DNA of 64,000 bases, from contig NZ_WPZQ01000008.1 in assembly GCF_013030265.1 (NCBI RefSeq), positions 124,001 through 188,000 of the forward strand, read 5' to 3'. The position numbers and the translations under genes were made by a program. The notes under the pieces are model-generated. The model made no database searches and had not been told where the DNA came from. It worked only from the letters and a program-made list of their open reading frames with translations. Of this stretch, positions 43,277 to 53,733 are shown one piece after another (position 1 is the stretch's first letter; each line of letters begins with the position of its first letter). Origin of the DNA: Ruegeria arenilitoris (GTDB lineage Bacteria; Pseudomonadota; Alphaproteobacteria; Rhodobacterales; Rhodobacteraceae).

Positions 43277-43995
43277 TCCGTTTACTGCCCATCCTGCTAT
43301 GCTTGCTTGCGAGCCCGTTGACCGCCCAGTGCAGACAAGCGTTGGCACTGGGAGTAGACGTTTCGGGTTCGGTTGATAGCAGGGAATACCGGTTGCAGCT
43401 TGACGGGCTGGCCGCAGCGCTCCGCCAATCCGAGGTTGAGCAGCTCATATTGTCTAATCCTTCGGCGCCTGTTCGTCTGTTCATCTACGAATGGAGTGAA
43501 ACAGTGCACCAAAGGGTATTGGTGGATTGGACGGAAATTCGCGCAGCCTCAGACTTACAGAGCATTAGTCAACGTCTGGCAAACACCGACCGATCCTCGG
43601 CCCCGCAAGGCACCGCGGTTGGATCGGCGATGCTTTTTGGGGCTCAGCAACTGAACAATCAGTCAGCCTGCTGGAAACGAACCCTGGATTTGTCCGGAGA
43701 CGGCAAACACAATCTCGGCCCGCATCCACGCGAAGTCAAAGGCATGCTGAGCAGCTCGGGCATCACCATCAACGGCTTGGTCATCGGTGCCGACGACCCC
43801 AGCAGTGGCGACAAACGCTATGTTCAGATCGGAGAGCTGTCCGCATACTATAACGCCTGGGTCATTCTTGGGCCGGACGCTTTCGTCGAGGTCGCGTTAG
43901 GCTTTGAAGCTTACGAAGACGCTATGACCCGCAAACTGATCCGTGAATTGGAAGGGCTGACCTTATCCATGGCAACACCGCCCAATTCGCCTTGA
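43273..43995 (+). CDS. DUF1194 von Willebrand A-like exported protein, second copy
   Basis: A 240-residue protein with signal peptide (residues 1-17, ending LTA) and MIDAS motif GVDVSGSVD, followed by YEWSETVHQRVLVDW and TLDLSGDGKHN as in the first copy. GTG 43273 overlaps the preceding stop (GTGA), so translation is coupled. The pair looks like a tandem duplication. The periplasmic or extracellular vWA-like fold suggests protein-protein binding via a metal ion; partner unknown. Confidence 0.88.
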   Translation: MIRLLPILLCLLASPLTAQCRQALALGVDVSGSVDSREYRLQLDGLAAALRQSEVEQLILSNPSAPVRLFIYEWSETVHQRVLVDWTEIRAASDLQSISQRLANTDRSSAPQGTAVGSAMLFGAQQLNNQSACWKRTLDLSGDGKHNLGPHPREVKGMLSSSGITINGLVIGADDPSSGDKRYVQIGELSAYYNAWVILGPDAFVEVALGFEAYEDAMTRKLIRELEGLTLSMATPPNSP

Positions 43996-44493
43996 CTAAT
44001 AGATGTAGCGGATCTGATCCGTCCAATAGCGTTCGACACGGCGAAGCGAACTCGTGATATCTTCGATGCCTTCGACGCCAATGACGCCGCGACTTTGCAG
44101 GCCCTCTGCATGTCGGGCAAACAACTCTGAAACGATATCCCGGATCTCTCGTCCACGCGGCGTGAGCCGGACCCGGACCGAGCGGCGGTCAATTTCACAC
44201 CGCTGATGGTGCATGTAGCCCATTTCGACCAGCTTCTTCAGATTGTAGCTCACGTTGCTGCCCTGATAGTAGCCACGGCTTTTCAGTTCGCCGGCAGTAA
44301 CCTCGTGGTCCCCGATATTGAATAACAAGAGTGCCTGCACTGCATTGATTTCCAACACACCAACGCGCTCGAATTCATCCTTGATGACGTCCAGCAGCAA
44401 TCGATGCAGGCGCTCGACCAGCGCCAACGCTTCAAGATAGCTGGTCATGAACACTTTGGCCCCCGGCGCGGAGACCTGCACTTCCATACTCAT
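43996..44493 (-). CDS. MarR-family winged-helix regulator (LdtR-like)
   Basis: A 165-residue regulator. The winged helix reads ITV-like HEVTAGELKSRGYYQGSNVSYNLKKLVEMGYMHHQRCEIDRRSVRVRL split over residues 62-112, with the DRRS wing typical of MarR. The recognition helix GYYQGSNVSYNL resembles LdtR, which controls L,D-transpeptidase and stress genes in other alphaproteobacteria; orthology is inferred. GGAGG lies 5 bp before the ATG. Convergent with the DUF1194 pair, directly abutting it. Confidence 0.87.
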   Translation of the reverse strand: MSMEVQVSAPGAKVFMTSYLEALALVERLHRLLLDVIKDEFERVGVLEINAVQALLLFNIGDHEVTAGELKSRGYYQGSNVSYNLKKLVEMGYMHHQRCEIDRRSVRVRLTPRGREIRDIVSELFARHAEGLQSRGVIGVEGIEDITSSLRRVERYWTDQIRYIY

Positions 44494-44570
44494 CCGATCC
44501 TCCGATTCACTCGCGCTGTTCGGGGTAGGATGGCGCCAATTTCCGAAAAATCGGTTAAGCCAGTTTTTCT

Positions 44571-44828
44571 TTATTTTTGAAAGGTCTGGGCGATATCTGC
44601 GATCAACACAGAAAATGCTTCTGGCGGCTCAACTTGGCCCGTAACCCACTGGTACAGATCCTGATCGTTCTCATGCAGTAACGCGTCATAGTTATCCAGA
44701 CCCGCCTGATCCATTGAGGGCAGATTGCGGTCAGCATAGGCGGACAGGATCAGATCCATTTCCTTGATCCCGCGCCGCATCGAGCGCATCTTCATGCGCT
44801 TTATTCTTACATCTCGAGGCTCGGTCAC
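44571..44828 (-). CDS. sdhE: Succinate dehydrogenase assembly factor 2 (SdhE)
   Basis: An 85-residue helical protein that promotes covalent FAD attachment to SdhA. The conserved stretch KMRSMRRGIKEMDLIL contains the RGxxE motif, and YDALLHENDQDLYQWV is the second hallmark. GTG 44828 overlaps the stop of the upstream HTH gene (GTGA). Confidence 0.93.
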   Translation of the reverse strand: MTEPRDVRIKRMKMRSMRRGIKEMDLILSAYADRNLPSMDQAGLDNYDALLHENDQDLYQWVTGQVEPPEAFSVLIADIAQTFQK

Positions 44829-45217
44829 TGACCTTGCTCCAACATCAGGCGAACCTTCTTCTCCAGTCGAGCAGCGCGTTCTGCACTGGCTCGCATTTCC
44901 CCGCGAATGGCGCGCAGTTCAGCAACGATACCGGACAATTCCAGATTTCCCTGATCAGGCTCACCGGGGGCATCCATTCCCTCACCCTCACCGGTCAAAA
45001 GCCACATGATCGAAACATTCACCATACCCGCCATCATAGACAGCCGGTTTGCACGTGGCTCGGACAGATCGTTTTCCCACGCTGCAATCGTGGTCTTTTT
45101 AACCCCGATACGACGCGCCAGATCGGCTTGTGTCATACCCGCCGCCTCACGTGCGCCTGCCAGCCGATCCCCGAAGGTTGCCGCGTCCGGTCCGAACCAG
45201 TCGTTTTCGTCACTCAT
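44825..45217 (-). CDS. XRE-family helix-turn-helix protein
   Basis: A 130-residue regulator. The HTH is at residues about 17-55, MTQADLARRIGVKKTTIAAWENDLSEPRA. It is followed by a MWLLTGEGEG segment often seen in phage-repressor-like roseobacter proteins and a C-terminal coiled coil (ELRAIRGEMRASAERAARLEKKVR). ATG 45217 has GGAG 6 bp upstream. Overlaps sdhE, so may be linked to respiratory control, but targets are unknown. Confidence 0.87.
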   Translation of the reverse strand: MSDENDWFGPDAATFGDRLAGAREAAGMTQADLARRIGVKKTTIAAWENDLSEPRANRLSMMAGMVNVSIMWLLTGEGEGMDAPGEPDQGNLELSGIVAELRAIRGEMRASAERAARLEKKVRLMLEQGQ

Positions 45218-45287
45218 CGGGGTCTCCAATTCTCTTTTTCATATCGCTTGATCGTCATTCGGGCGCACCCTATGACAGACGGGTTGA

Positions 45288-46511
<1,224 letters not shown>

Positions 46512-46525
46512 TCGGAGGCGAACCC

Positions 46526-46927
46526 ATGTCGACAGAGCTGCCTGAATACTATTTTCGAGTACGCGAAAACGGCGCAGTGGTTTTTCGTATCGACACCGAA
46601 AACCGCCAGCGCCGCATCGAGATGGATCAGATCGCAGTCATCAACATCCGCAATGGCGAAGTCAAACCGCACGGACAGCGTACACTGTCCGAGGCGGACA
46701 AAGCCGAGATCGCAAGATGGATGGAAAACCGCAAAGCCCTGCTGGAGCAGCGGGAAATCGATGATATCCACAGGGCGGTGGATTACCTGAACCTGACCAC
46801 CCAATGGGCACAGTCAAAGGCGACCGAAGAACAATTGGAAGACGTTACCGACCGTCTATTGATGGCAATGCACGATCTGCGATCGGTTTTAGTACGGAAA
46901 AAGGCAGACCGGCTTAGCAAGGACTAA
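46526..46927 (+). CDS. Conserved hypothetical protein (roseobacter family)
   Basis: A 133-residue charged cytosolic protein. The N-terminal half (YYFRVRENGAVVFRIDTENRQRRIEMDQIAVINIRNGEV) looks like a small beta sheet and the C-terminal half is a long helix pair (KAEIARWMENRKALLEQREIDDI onward). No known domain. It follows the aminotransferase by 14 bp with GGAGG upstream, so is cotranscribed. A terminator stem straddles its stop codon. Confidence 0.8.
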   Translation: MSTELPEYYFRVRENGAVVFRIDTENRQRRIEMDQIAVINIRNGEVKPHGQRTLSEADKAEIARWMENRKALLEQREIDDIHRAVDYLNLTTQWAQSKATEEQLEDVTDRLLMAMHDLRSVLVRKKADRLSKD

Positions 46928-46935
46928 GCCGGTCT
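46906..46935. terminator. Bidirectional terminator overlapping the stop codon
   Basis: Perfect 12-bp stem AGACCGGCTTAG (46906-46917) / CTAAGCCGGTCT (46924-46935), 6-nt loop. The 3' arm contains the TAA at 46925-46927, so translation to the stop would compete with folding. It also ends the convergent MATE gene. Confidence 0.8.
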
Positions 46936-46938
46936 TCA

Positions 46939-48303
46939 TTATTCAGCTGGCACGCCCACTTCCCGAACAGAGCGCAGCCAGAAACGCGCCATCAAAAGTA
47001 CAGCGGCACAGGCAAGGCCCAGCACGAGGCCCAGCCAAACGCCAATCCCATCCATACCCTGCATAAAGCCAAAATAGTACGAGGCCGGTATACCAACCAC
47101 CCAGTAGCTGAGCGCCGCGATGACCATGGGAATCTTTGCGTCCTGCAAACCGCGCAGCAGACCCAGCGCGATGACCTGCGCCCCATCGACAAGCTGAAAC
47201 AAAGCCGCCATCGCCAACAGCCCGGTGCCGATTGCCAGTATCTGAGGCCTTTGCGGATCATCCGCCTCCATGAACAGCGAAATTAACTGCTCGGCACAGG
47301 TGAGGAACAAAAGGATTGTGATCGCTGACATCACAAGGGACATGCCTGTCACCGCAATTGCACCTTTCTCAAGATGCGCCCGGTCGCGGCGGCCCAATGC
47401 GTTACCCGCACGGATGGTAGCCACGTTTGATAGCCCCAGATGAACCATGAATGTGGCAGAGGCCAGATTGAGTGCGATACCATGCGCCGCAAGTGGTACC
47501 TGACCCAGCCAACCCATCATGATCGCAGAAGTTGCAAACAAGGTCACCTCGGCCAGAGTGGTCAGACCGATCGGAACGCCCAACTTAAGCACGCTCCAGA
47601 ACATTTCCCAATCCGGGCGCCAGAAACGTTGGAAAAGGCTGTGCTCGGGCAGAACGCGAACGGCATAAATCACAACCGCGATCAGTGATACGAGCTGCGT
47701 CACGACTGAGGCAATCGCTGCACCGATCACACCCATCTCAGGCGCGCCCCAATTGCCGAAAATCAGCGCATAGTTCGTGACGCCGTTCACTACCGCGGCA
47801 ACCACGGTAATCCACAGTACGATCTGCGTTCGCTCCAGCGCAGCCAGATAGGATTTCAGCACCATCACAATCAACGCCGGAAACAAACCCCAGCCAGCAA
47901 CGCGTAAATATTGTGAAGCTGTTTCAGCGACCTGCGGCTCTTGCTTCAGGGCAATCAAGATCGGGTACGACCACCACAACATCGGCATCATGAGTGTCGC
48001 ATAGATCAAAGACAGCCACAGGCCCATGCGGGTCGAACGACGAATGCTGGTCTCATCCTCTTCCGCAGCCGCAGTGGCCACCATCGGCATCACTGCCCAG
48101 CCGAAGCCGGCGCCAAAGAGGAACAGAACAAAGTAGTAGCTGCTTGCCAGAGTGACCGAAGCCAACGCCTCGACCCCGTACCAGCCGAGCATGACCGTAT
48201 CGGTTAGGCCGATAGCAAACTGCGCCAGGTGCCCGCCTATCAGCGGCAAGCCGAGGATCGCGATAGCCTTGAAGTGGTCGGGATATGTCATCACTTTGCT
48301 CAT
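46939..48303 (-). CDS. MATE-family multidrug efflux transporter
   Basis: A 454-residue inner-membrane protein with twelve predicted helices in two repeats, the NorM-type MATE layout. Markers are GLPLIGGHLAQFAIGLTDTVMLGWYG in helix 1-2, LAEVTLFATSAIMMGWLG opening repeat 2 and ALGRRDRAHLEKGA between. Exports cationic drugs or metabolites using H+ or Na+. ATG 48303 omits a short non-conserved leader; ATG 48291 is possible. Confidence 0.93.
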   Translation of the reverse strand: MSKVMTYPDHFKAIAILGLPLIGGHLAQFAIGLTDTVMLGWYGVEALASVTLASSYYFVLFLFGAGFGWAVMPMVATAAAEEDETSIRRSTRMGLWLSLIYATLMMPMLWWSYPILIALKQEPQVAETASQYLRVAGWGLFPALIVMVLKSYLAALERTQIVLWITVVAAVVNGVTNYALIFGNWGAPEMGVIGAAIASVVTQLVSLIAVVIYAVRVLPEHSLFQRFWRPDWEMFWSVLKLGVPIGLTTLAEVTLFATSAIMMGWLGQVPLAAHGIALNLASATFMVHLGLSNVATIRAGNALGRRDRAHLEKGAIAVTGMSLVMSAITILLFLTCAEQLISLFMEADDPQRPQILAIGTGLLAMAALFQLVDGAQVIALGLLRGLQDAKIPMVIAALSYWVVGIPASYYFGFMQGMDGIGVWLGLVLGLACAAVLLMARFWLRSVREVGVPAE

Positions 48304-48406
48304 CCCGCCAGCCTTATGCCCGGCCCGGTTTTGGGGCAAGAGCGGAATAAAGAAATTTCAAAGTGAGACACCGGTGATAGACTGGAACGAGTTGCAGGAG
48401 CCATCC

Positions 48407-49048
48407 ATGTCCGAACCGTTTGCCAACCTTATTTCAGACACCCGCGTCTTTCTCAGTGAACTGTCGGCAAACAATAACCGGGATTGGTTTGTCGATCACA
48501 AATCCCGCTATGAAGCTGATCTGAAAGGTCCTGCGCTGGGTTTGCTGGATGCGTTTTCACAACAGATCAGTGGATGCACCGGCACCAAATTGTTCCGCCC
48601 ACAAAGAGATGTGCGGTTTTCCAAGGATAAGACGCCTTACCACACACATCTGCACATGGCTTGGTGGCTCCCTGTTAAATCGTCACTGCAACTCGGTTTC
48701 TTTTTCGGGATCTCTCCCAGCTACACACGAATCGGCAGCGGTGCGATGGGGTTTGATAAATCTGGTCTCACAGCTTGGCGAGATGCAGTCGGCGGCACAA
48801 CCGGCGACACGCTGGCAACTATGCTAACCGACCTTGCCAATCAAGGATTTGAACGGTCTGAGCCGGAACTTAAACGCGTTCCGGCCCCGTTTGAGAAGGA
48901 TCATCCACATGGTGATTTGTTGCGGTGCAAATCAGTCACCCTTTGGCGAGACCTGCCTGAGGGTGACATTACGAAACCGCTCACCGCATTGACGAACACC
49001 TATCAGTCCCTCGAAGGGTTTTTGGAGATGTTGCGGACGGATATCTGA
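48407..49048 (+). CDS. DUF2461 / TIGR02453-family protein
   Basis: A 213-residue cytosolic protein matching DUF2461: FLSELSANNNRDWFVDHKSRYEADLKGP at the start, KLFRPQRDVRFSKDKTPYHTHLHM in the middle and a GFFFGISPSYTRIGSGAMGFD strand region. Activity unknown. CAGGAG lies 6 bp before ATG 48407; the frame extends upstream over the divergent MATE start and is not coding there. Confidence 0.93.
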   Translation: MSEPFANLISDTRVFLSELSANNNRDWFVDHKSRYEADLKGPALGLLDAFSQQISGCTGTKLFRPQRDVRFSKDKTPYHTHLHMAWWLPVKSSLQLGFFFGISPSYTRIGSGAMGFDKSGLTAWRDAVGGTTGDTLATMLTDLANQGFERSEPELKRVPAPFEKDHPHGDLLRCKSVTLWRDLPEGDITKPLTALTNTYQSLEGFLEMLRTDI

Positions 49049-49052
49049 CGGC

Positions 49053-49982
49053 TCAGTTGCCGTGTGTTTCAGGATGAAGCGTTGTGCCCAGAATGTGCTC
49101 GGAACGCTGAATCACATGGTGCGCTTGCCCGACAATCAATGGATCTGGTTCTCCGACAATCCTGTGATCCTTATCAGGGTAGTCCAATGTAGAAAGGAAG
49201 TGGCGCATACAATTCAGGCGCGCGCGTTTCTTGTCATTCGATTTCACGATGGTCCAGGGCGCATCGGCCGTGTCCGTATAAAAGAACATCGCCTCTTTTG
49301 CCTCAGTGTAATCGTCCCATTTGTTCAGGCTGGCTTTGTCGATCGGTGAAAGCTTCCATTGCTTCAGCGGATCAGTCTCGCGGCTCTTAAAGCGTCGCTG
49401 CTGCTCAGTTTGTGTGACCGAGAACCAATATTTGTAAAGCTGAATGCCTGACCGAACGAGCATCCGCTCCAACTCGGGCGTCTGACGCATGAACTCAAGA
49501 TACTCGTTGGGCGAACAGAACCCCATCACCCGCTCGACACCGGCGCGGTTGTACCAGGAGCGGTCGTAGAACACCATTTCCCCAACTGTGGGCAGTTCCT
49601 GAATATACCGCTGATAGTACCACTGACCTTTTTCTTCCCAGGTCGGCTTGTTCAGCGCTACAACCCTCGCCTGACGTGGGTTCAAGTGCTCCATGAAACG
49701 TTTGATCGTTCCACCCTTACCTGCAGCATCGCGCCCCTCAAACAACAGAACGAACCGCTGACCCGTCTCCTGCGCCCATAGCTGAACTTTTAGAAGCTCT
49801 GCCTGCAGCTGCGCCTTCTGTTCTTCATAGACCGAGCGCGCCATTTTCTTACCATAAGGGTACTTACCACTCTCAAACGCCTGACGGATTTTCTCCGGGC
49901 TGGGTACGGCAACATCGGTTTGAGCGCTCGGTACAACTTTGATCGGGGTTGGTTCTTGGTTGGTCTGGGCCACTACTTCCAT
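49053..49982 (-). CDS. ppk2: Polyphosphate kinase 2
   Basis: A 309-residue single-domain PPK2 that moves phosphate between polyphosphate and nucleoside di- or triphosphates. Walker A is GRDAAGKG (residues 83-90), Walker B VFYDRSWYNRAGVERVMGF, and the lid region has RRFKSRETDPLKQWKLSPID. The N-terminal 40 residues are variable. Full length and all motifs are present. Convergent with the DUF2461 gene by 4 bp. Confidence 0.95.
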   Translation of the reverse strand: MEVVAQTNQEPTPIKVVPSAQTDVAVPSPEKIRQAFESGKYPYGKKMARSVYEEQKAQLQAELLKVQLWAQETGQRFVLLFEGRDAAGKGGTIKRFMEHLNPRQARVVALNKPTWEEKGQWYYQRYIQELPTVGEMVFYDRSWYNRAGVERVMGFCSPNEYLEFMRQTPELERMLVRSGIQLYKYWFSVTQTEQQRRFKSRETDPLKQWKLSPIDKASLNKWDDYTEAKEAMFFYTDTADAPWTIVKSNDKKRARLNCMRHFLSTLDYPDKDHRIVGEPDPLIVGQAHHVIQRSEHILGTTLHPETHGN

Positions 49983-50116
49983 TCACTTGTCTCCTCGGTT
50001 TCATTGTTCTGAGCAAGGGGCTAGCAGTTTCGATCCATTCGCGCTTTGATTGGGGTCAAATAGATGGCTTTAAGTGTAACCAATGCCTCTGAGATCTCAC
50101 CTGAAAGGGCCTCGGG

Positions 50117-50995
50117 ATGGAAACCAGCACGATAAAACTGAACGATCAGTCTTTTTACATCAGAAGCTGGGGACAGGCAGACAATCCTGCCTTACTCATG
50201 CTCCACGGATTTCCCGAGTTTGGCGGTGCCTGGGGTGATCTTGCCTCATATCTTGCTTCGCATTTTCACTGCATAGCACCGGATCAGCGCGGCTATGGGC
50301 AAAGCTGGGCACCCGAAGGTGTCGAAAACTATGCACTTTCACGGCTTGTGTCAGACATGATCGCTCTGATCGAGACTATCGATGCTCCGATCATCGTGAT
50401 GGGACACGATTGGGGGGCCTCAGTCGCTTACGGGCTAGCGATGTTCCGGCCAGATCTGGTCAGTCACCTGATCATTGCGAATGGAGTCCATCCTGTGCCG
50501 TTCCAGCGCGCGATGGCAGCAGGAGGCGCACAGTCGAGTGCATCGCAATACATCAACCAACTCAGGGCACCCGATGCCGCTGAGCATTTGTCGGCCGACA
50601 ACTTCGCCAAATTGGAACGGTTCTTTCGTTATGGGATGGGCCTTGATTGGCTATCCGACGAACGAATGGATGAGTATCGGGTTGAATGGGCACGTCCCGG
50701 ACGTCTGGAGGCGATGCTGAACTGGTACCGCGCCTCACCCCTTCTGGTGGCAGAGCCGGAAATCCCGCTCACGGATTTGCCCGAACTACCGGTTGATCGG
50801 CTCAAGGTCACCTGCCCTCATCTTCTGATTTGGGGTGAAGACGACAAGGCCCTGCTGCCAGAGTCGACTGAAGGGCTCGAAGAATTTGCAGCCAATCTGA
50901 CGCGTGTTTCACTTCCGAATGCGGATCATTGGCTTCTCCACCAAAAACCCGAAATTGTTGCAAAAACCATACTGGATTGGCTTAATGCACGCTGA
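50117..50995 (+). CDS. Alpha/beta hydrolase, epoxide hydrolase-like
   Basis: A 292-residue hydrolase. The oxyanion motif is LMLHGFPEFGGAW, the nucleophile Asp98 lies in IVMGHDWGASVAYGLA (Asp rather than Ser, as in epoxide hydrolases and haloalkane dehalogenases), and the catalytic His is in NADHWLLHQKPE. Tyrosines of the cap expected for epoxide activation cannot be assigned by eye. Substrate unknown. Confidence 0.87.
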   Translation: METSTIKLNDQSFYIRSWGQADNPALLMLHGFPEFGGAWGDLASYLASHFHCIAPDQRGYGQSWAPEGVENYALSRLVSDMIALIETIDAPIIVMGHDWGASVAYGLAMFRPDLVSHLIIANGVHPVPFQRAMAAGGAQSSASQYINQLRAPDAAEHLSADNFAKLERFFRYGMGLDWLSDERMDEYRVEWARPGRLEAMLNWYRASPLLVAEPEIPLTDLPELPVDRLKVTCPHLLIWGEDDKALLPESTEGLEEFAANLTRVSLPNADHWLLHQKPEIVAKTILDWLNAR

Positions 50996-51005
50996 TTGCA
51001 GTAGA

Positions 51006-51614
51006 TCAGCTATGCCCCCAGTCATTTGGATTCTCTGAATTATTTGGTGACAAGCCCAGCACGTCTCCTTCGGTCGAGCAGCCCAGACCCAGAACCGTTC
51101 GGTTTGCATAGGAAAAATAGGCGCAGACCTGGTTAATCTCCAGAATCTCACCATCATCCCAACCTGCATTCCGAAGTGCTACAATGTCCTCCTCGACAAT
51201 TCCGGCAGGAGTTTCCGTCAGCTTCCGGGCATACTTCATCGCTGCGATCTGCGCCCCATCCAGCGGAGCAGCGTCCGGGTTCCGCGCCTCAATCGCCGCA
51301 CGGATTGCATTGCCCCTGGCTTCATCGCCCAACAAGCGCTGCAACCCCTGAAAATGATGTTCTACGCAGTAAGCGCAGCTATTCAGCGAACTGACCCAGA
51401 CCCCAAGCGTTTCCAGAAACCACTTGGGAACCTTGTTGCCTGAATGATGAAGCACGTTCTTATACAGCGCCATGTGACCTTCCATCGAATGCGGCCGCAG
51501 CGAGTGCGCCATCATGATGTTGTCTACATTGTTGTCAGGGCCGGTCACCCGTTCGTACAGTTTCTTCAGTTTACCGGTCGCCTCTTCGAACGGTACAGTC
51601 CTGATCCAGCTCAT
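51006..51614 (-). CDS. Carboxymuconolactone decarboxylase/AhpD-like peroxidase-related protein
   Basis: A 202-residue helical protein of the AhpD-like superfamily. The redox motif is NSCAYCVEHH with Cys80 and Cys83 and following histidines, as in peroxidase-related TIGR01926-type proteins. Probably reduces peroxides through the Cys pair. ATG 51614 follows AGGA; a long in-frame extension upstream has no conservation. Convergent with the epoxide hydrolase-like gene. Confidence 0.88.
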   Translation of the reverse strand: MSWIRTVPFEEATGKLKKLYERVTGPDNNVDNIMMAHSLRPHSMEGHMALYKNVLHHSGNKVPKWFLETLGVWVSSLNSCAYCVEHHFQGLQRLLGDEARGNAIRAAIEARNPDAAPLDGAQIAAMKYARKLTETPAGIVEEDIVALRNAGWDDGEILEINQVCAYFSYANRTVLGLGCSTEGDVLGLSPNNSENPNDWGHS

Positions 51615-51774
51615 TTTTCCTGTCCTTCCCTCTCCGGCGGTCAGATGAGCGCAACCCGGGGCAATATGCAACCCGAGCTGTCGGTATAGTTTTTCCACAA
51701 CACCTCGCGTCCCCCTTCCCCCGACACACATCACCTGCCATAATGGGGGAAACCTAAAAACAAGAGCAGCACCC

Positions 51775-53733
51775 ATGCCCGACGACCTGTTGACGCCCAG
51801 CGCCACCGCTACATATGACGCCTCTTCGATTGAGGTGCTTGAAGGCCTGGAACCGGTCCGCAAACGCCCCGGTATGTATATCGGCGGTACGGACGAGCGT
51901 GCGCTGCATCACATGGTCGCCGAGATCCTCGACAACTCGATGGACGAAGCGGTCGCTGGCCATGCCAACCGGATCGAGGTTGAGCTGCATGCCGACTACG
52001 CCCTGACCGTGCGCGACAACGGGCGCGGTATTCCGATCGATCCACACCCAAAGTTCCCGGACAAATCGGCGCTTGAGGTGATCCTTTGTACCCTACACGC
52101 AGGGGGCAAATTCTCAGGCAAAGCGTATCAAACCTCGGGTGGTCTGCACGGCGTGGGTGCGTCCGTTGTCAACGCCCTGTCAGATTCGATGGTCGTTCAG
52201 GTGGCTCGCGACAAGCAACTGTTCGAACAACGGTTCTCGCGCGGTATCCCTCTGGGTCCTGTCGAAAAGGTGGGCGCTGCCCCAAACCGGCGCGGCACCA
52301 TGGTGACTTTCCACGCGGATGAGGAAATCTTTGGCCATCACCGCTTCAAACCGGCACGGCTGTTTAAATCCATCCGTTCCAAGGCCTACCTGTTCTCAGG
52401 CGTCGAAATCCGCTGGAAATCCCACATCGACGATGGCGAAACGCCGACCGAGGCGACGTTCCACTTCCCCGGCGGCCTGTCGGATTACCTGAAGGAGACG
52501 ATGAACGGCTCCTCCACCTATGCCGAGCAGCCTTTTGCCGGCACCGTGGATTTTCAGGAAAAATTCGGCACTCCCGGCAAGGTCGAATGGGCGATCAACT
52601 GGACGCCCTCGCGCGACGGATTCATCCAATCCTACTGTAACACCGTCCCCACCCCCGAAGGCGGCACGCATGTCGCGGGCTTCTGGGCTGCGGTTCTCAA
52701 AGGGATCAAAGCCTATGGCGAGTTGATCAACAACAAGAAGGCCACACAGATCACCCGCGATGACCTGATGACCGGCGGCTGTGCTCTGGTCTCGTGTTTC
52801 ATCAGTGAACCGGAGTTCGTAGGCCAGACCAAAGACCGTCTGGCCACGGTCGAGGCACAGCGGCTGGTTGAGAATTCGGTCCGCGACCACTTCGATAACT
52901 GGCTGGCCGCGGACACGAAATCCGCCGGCGCCATTCTGGACTTCCTCATCCTGCGGGCTGAGGAACGCCTGCGCCGACGGGCCGAGAAGGAAACACAACG
53001 CAAGTCCGCCACTAAAAAACTTCGTCTCCCCGGCAAGCTGGTGGACTGTTCTAGTTCAACACGCGACGGCACGGAATTATTCATCGTCGAGGGCGACTCG
53101 GCGGGTGGTTCCGCCAAAATGGGTCGGGACCGCAAGACACAGGCCCTGCTGCCCCTGCGTGGTAAGATTCTGAACGTACTGGGCGCGGCCAGTTCGAAAC
53201 TGGGCACCAATGCTGAGATCAACGACCTGACCCAAGCGCTGGGCGTTGGCCTTGGCACCAAGTTCAACGTCGACGATCTGCGCTATGACAAGGTCATCAT
53301 CATGACCGACGCGGATGTGGACGGTGCGCATATCGCCTCGCTGCTGATGACGTTCTTCTTCACCCAGATGCGCCCAATGATCGACGCGGGCCACCTGTAC
53401 CTCGCCTGCCCGCCTTTGTACCGCCTGACCCAAGGGGCGAAACGCGTCTATTGCCTTGACGAAGCCGAACGCGACGAGTGGCTTGAGAAGGGTCTGGGCG
53501 GAAAAGGCAAGATCGACGTATCCCGCTTCAAGGGTCTGGGCGAGATGGACGCCAAGGACCTGAAAGAGACCACAATGGACCCGAAATCCCGGAAATTGAT
53601 CCGGGTCACTATCGACGAGGACGAACCCGGCGAAACCGGGGATCTGGTCGAGCGCCTGATGGGCAAAAAACCCGAACTGCGGTTCCAGTACATTCAGGAG
53701 AACGCGCGGTTTGTGGAGGAGTTGGATGTTTGA
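51775..53733 (+). CDS. parE: DNA topoisomerase IV subunit B
   Basis: ATPase subunit of the chromosome-decatenating topoisomerase, 652 residues. GHKL domain: VRKRPGMYIGGTDERALHHMVAEILDNSMDEA with the metal-binding Asn, and GGLHGVGASVVNALS. The TOPRIM domain has EGDSAGGSAKMGRDRKTQA and DADVDGAHIASLL. The C-terminal ELRFQYIQENARFVEELDV is the usual ParE end. The next gene overlaps it by 8 bp. Confidence 0.97.
   Translation: MPDDLLTPSATATYDASSIEVLEGLEPVRKRPGMYIGGTDERALHHMVAEILDNSMDEAVAGHANRIEVELHADYALTVRDNGRGIPIDPHPKFPDKSALEVILCTLHAGGKFSGKAYQTSGGLHGVGASVVNALSDSMVVQVARDKQLFEQRFSRGIPLGPVEKVGAAPNRRGTMVTFHADEEIFGHHRFKPARLFKSIRSKAYLFSGVEIRWKSHIDDGETPTEATFHFPGGLSDYLKETMNGSSTYAEQPFAGTVDFQEKFGTPGKVEWAINWTPSRDGFIQSYCNTVPTPEGGTHVAGFWAAVLKGIKAYGELINNKKATQITRDDLMTGGCALVSCFISEPEFVGQTKDRLATVEAQRLVENSVRDHFDNWLAADTKSAGAILDFLILRAEERLRRRAEKETQRKSATKKLRLPGKLVDCSSSTRDGTELFIVEGDSAGGSAKMGRDRKTQALLPLRGKILNVLGAASSKLGTNAEINDLTQALGVGLGTKFNVDDLRYDKVIIMTDADVDGAHIASLLMTFFFTQMRPMIDAGHLYLACPPLYRLTQGAKRVYCLDEAERDEWLEKGLGGKGKIDVSRFKGLGEMDAKDLKETTMDPKSRKLIRVTIDEDEPGETGDLVERLMGKKPELRFQYIQENARFVEELDV

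Noticed and set aside
51615..51863. N-terminal extension of the AhpD-like gene
   Set aside because: Overlaps the parE start on the other strand and has no family similarity; AGGA precedes ATG 51614.
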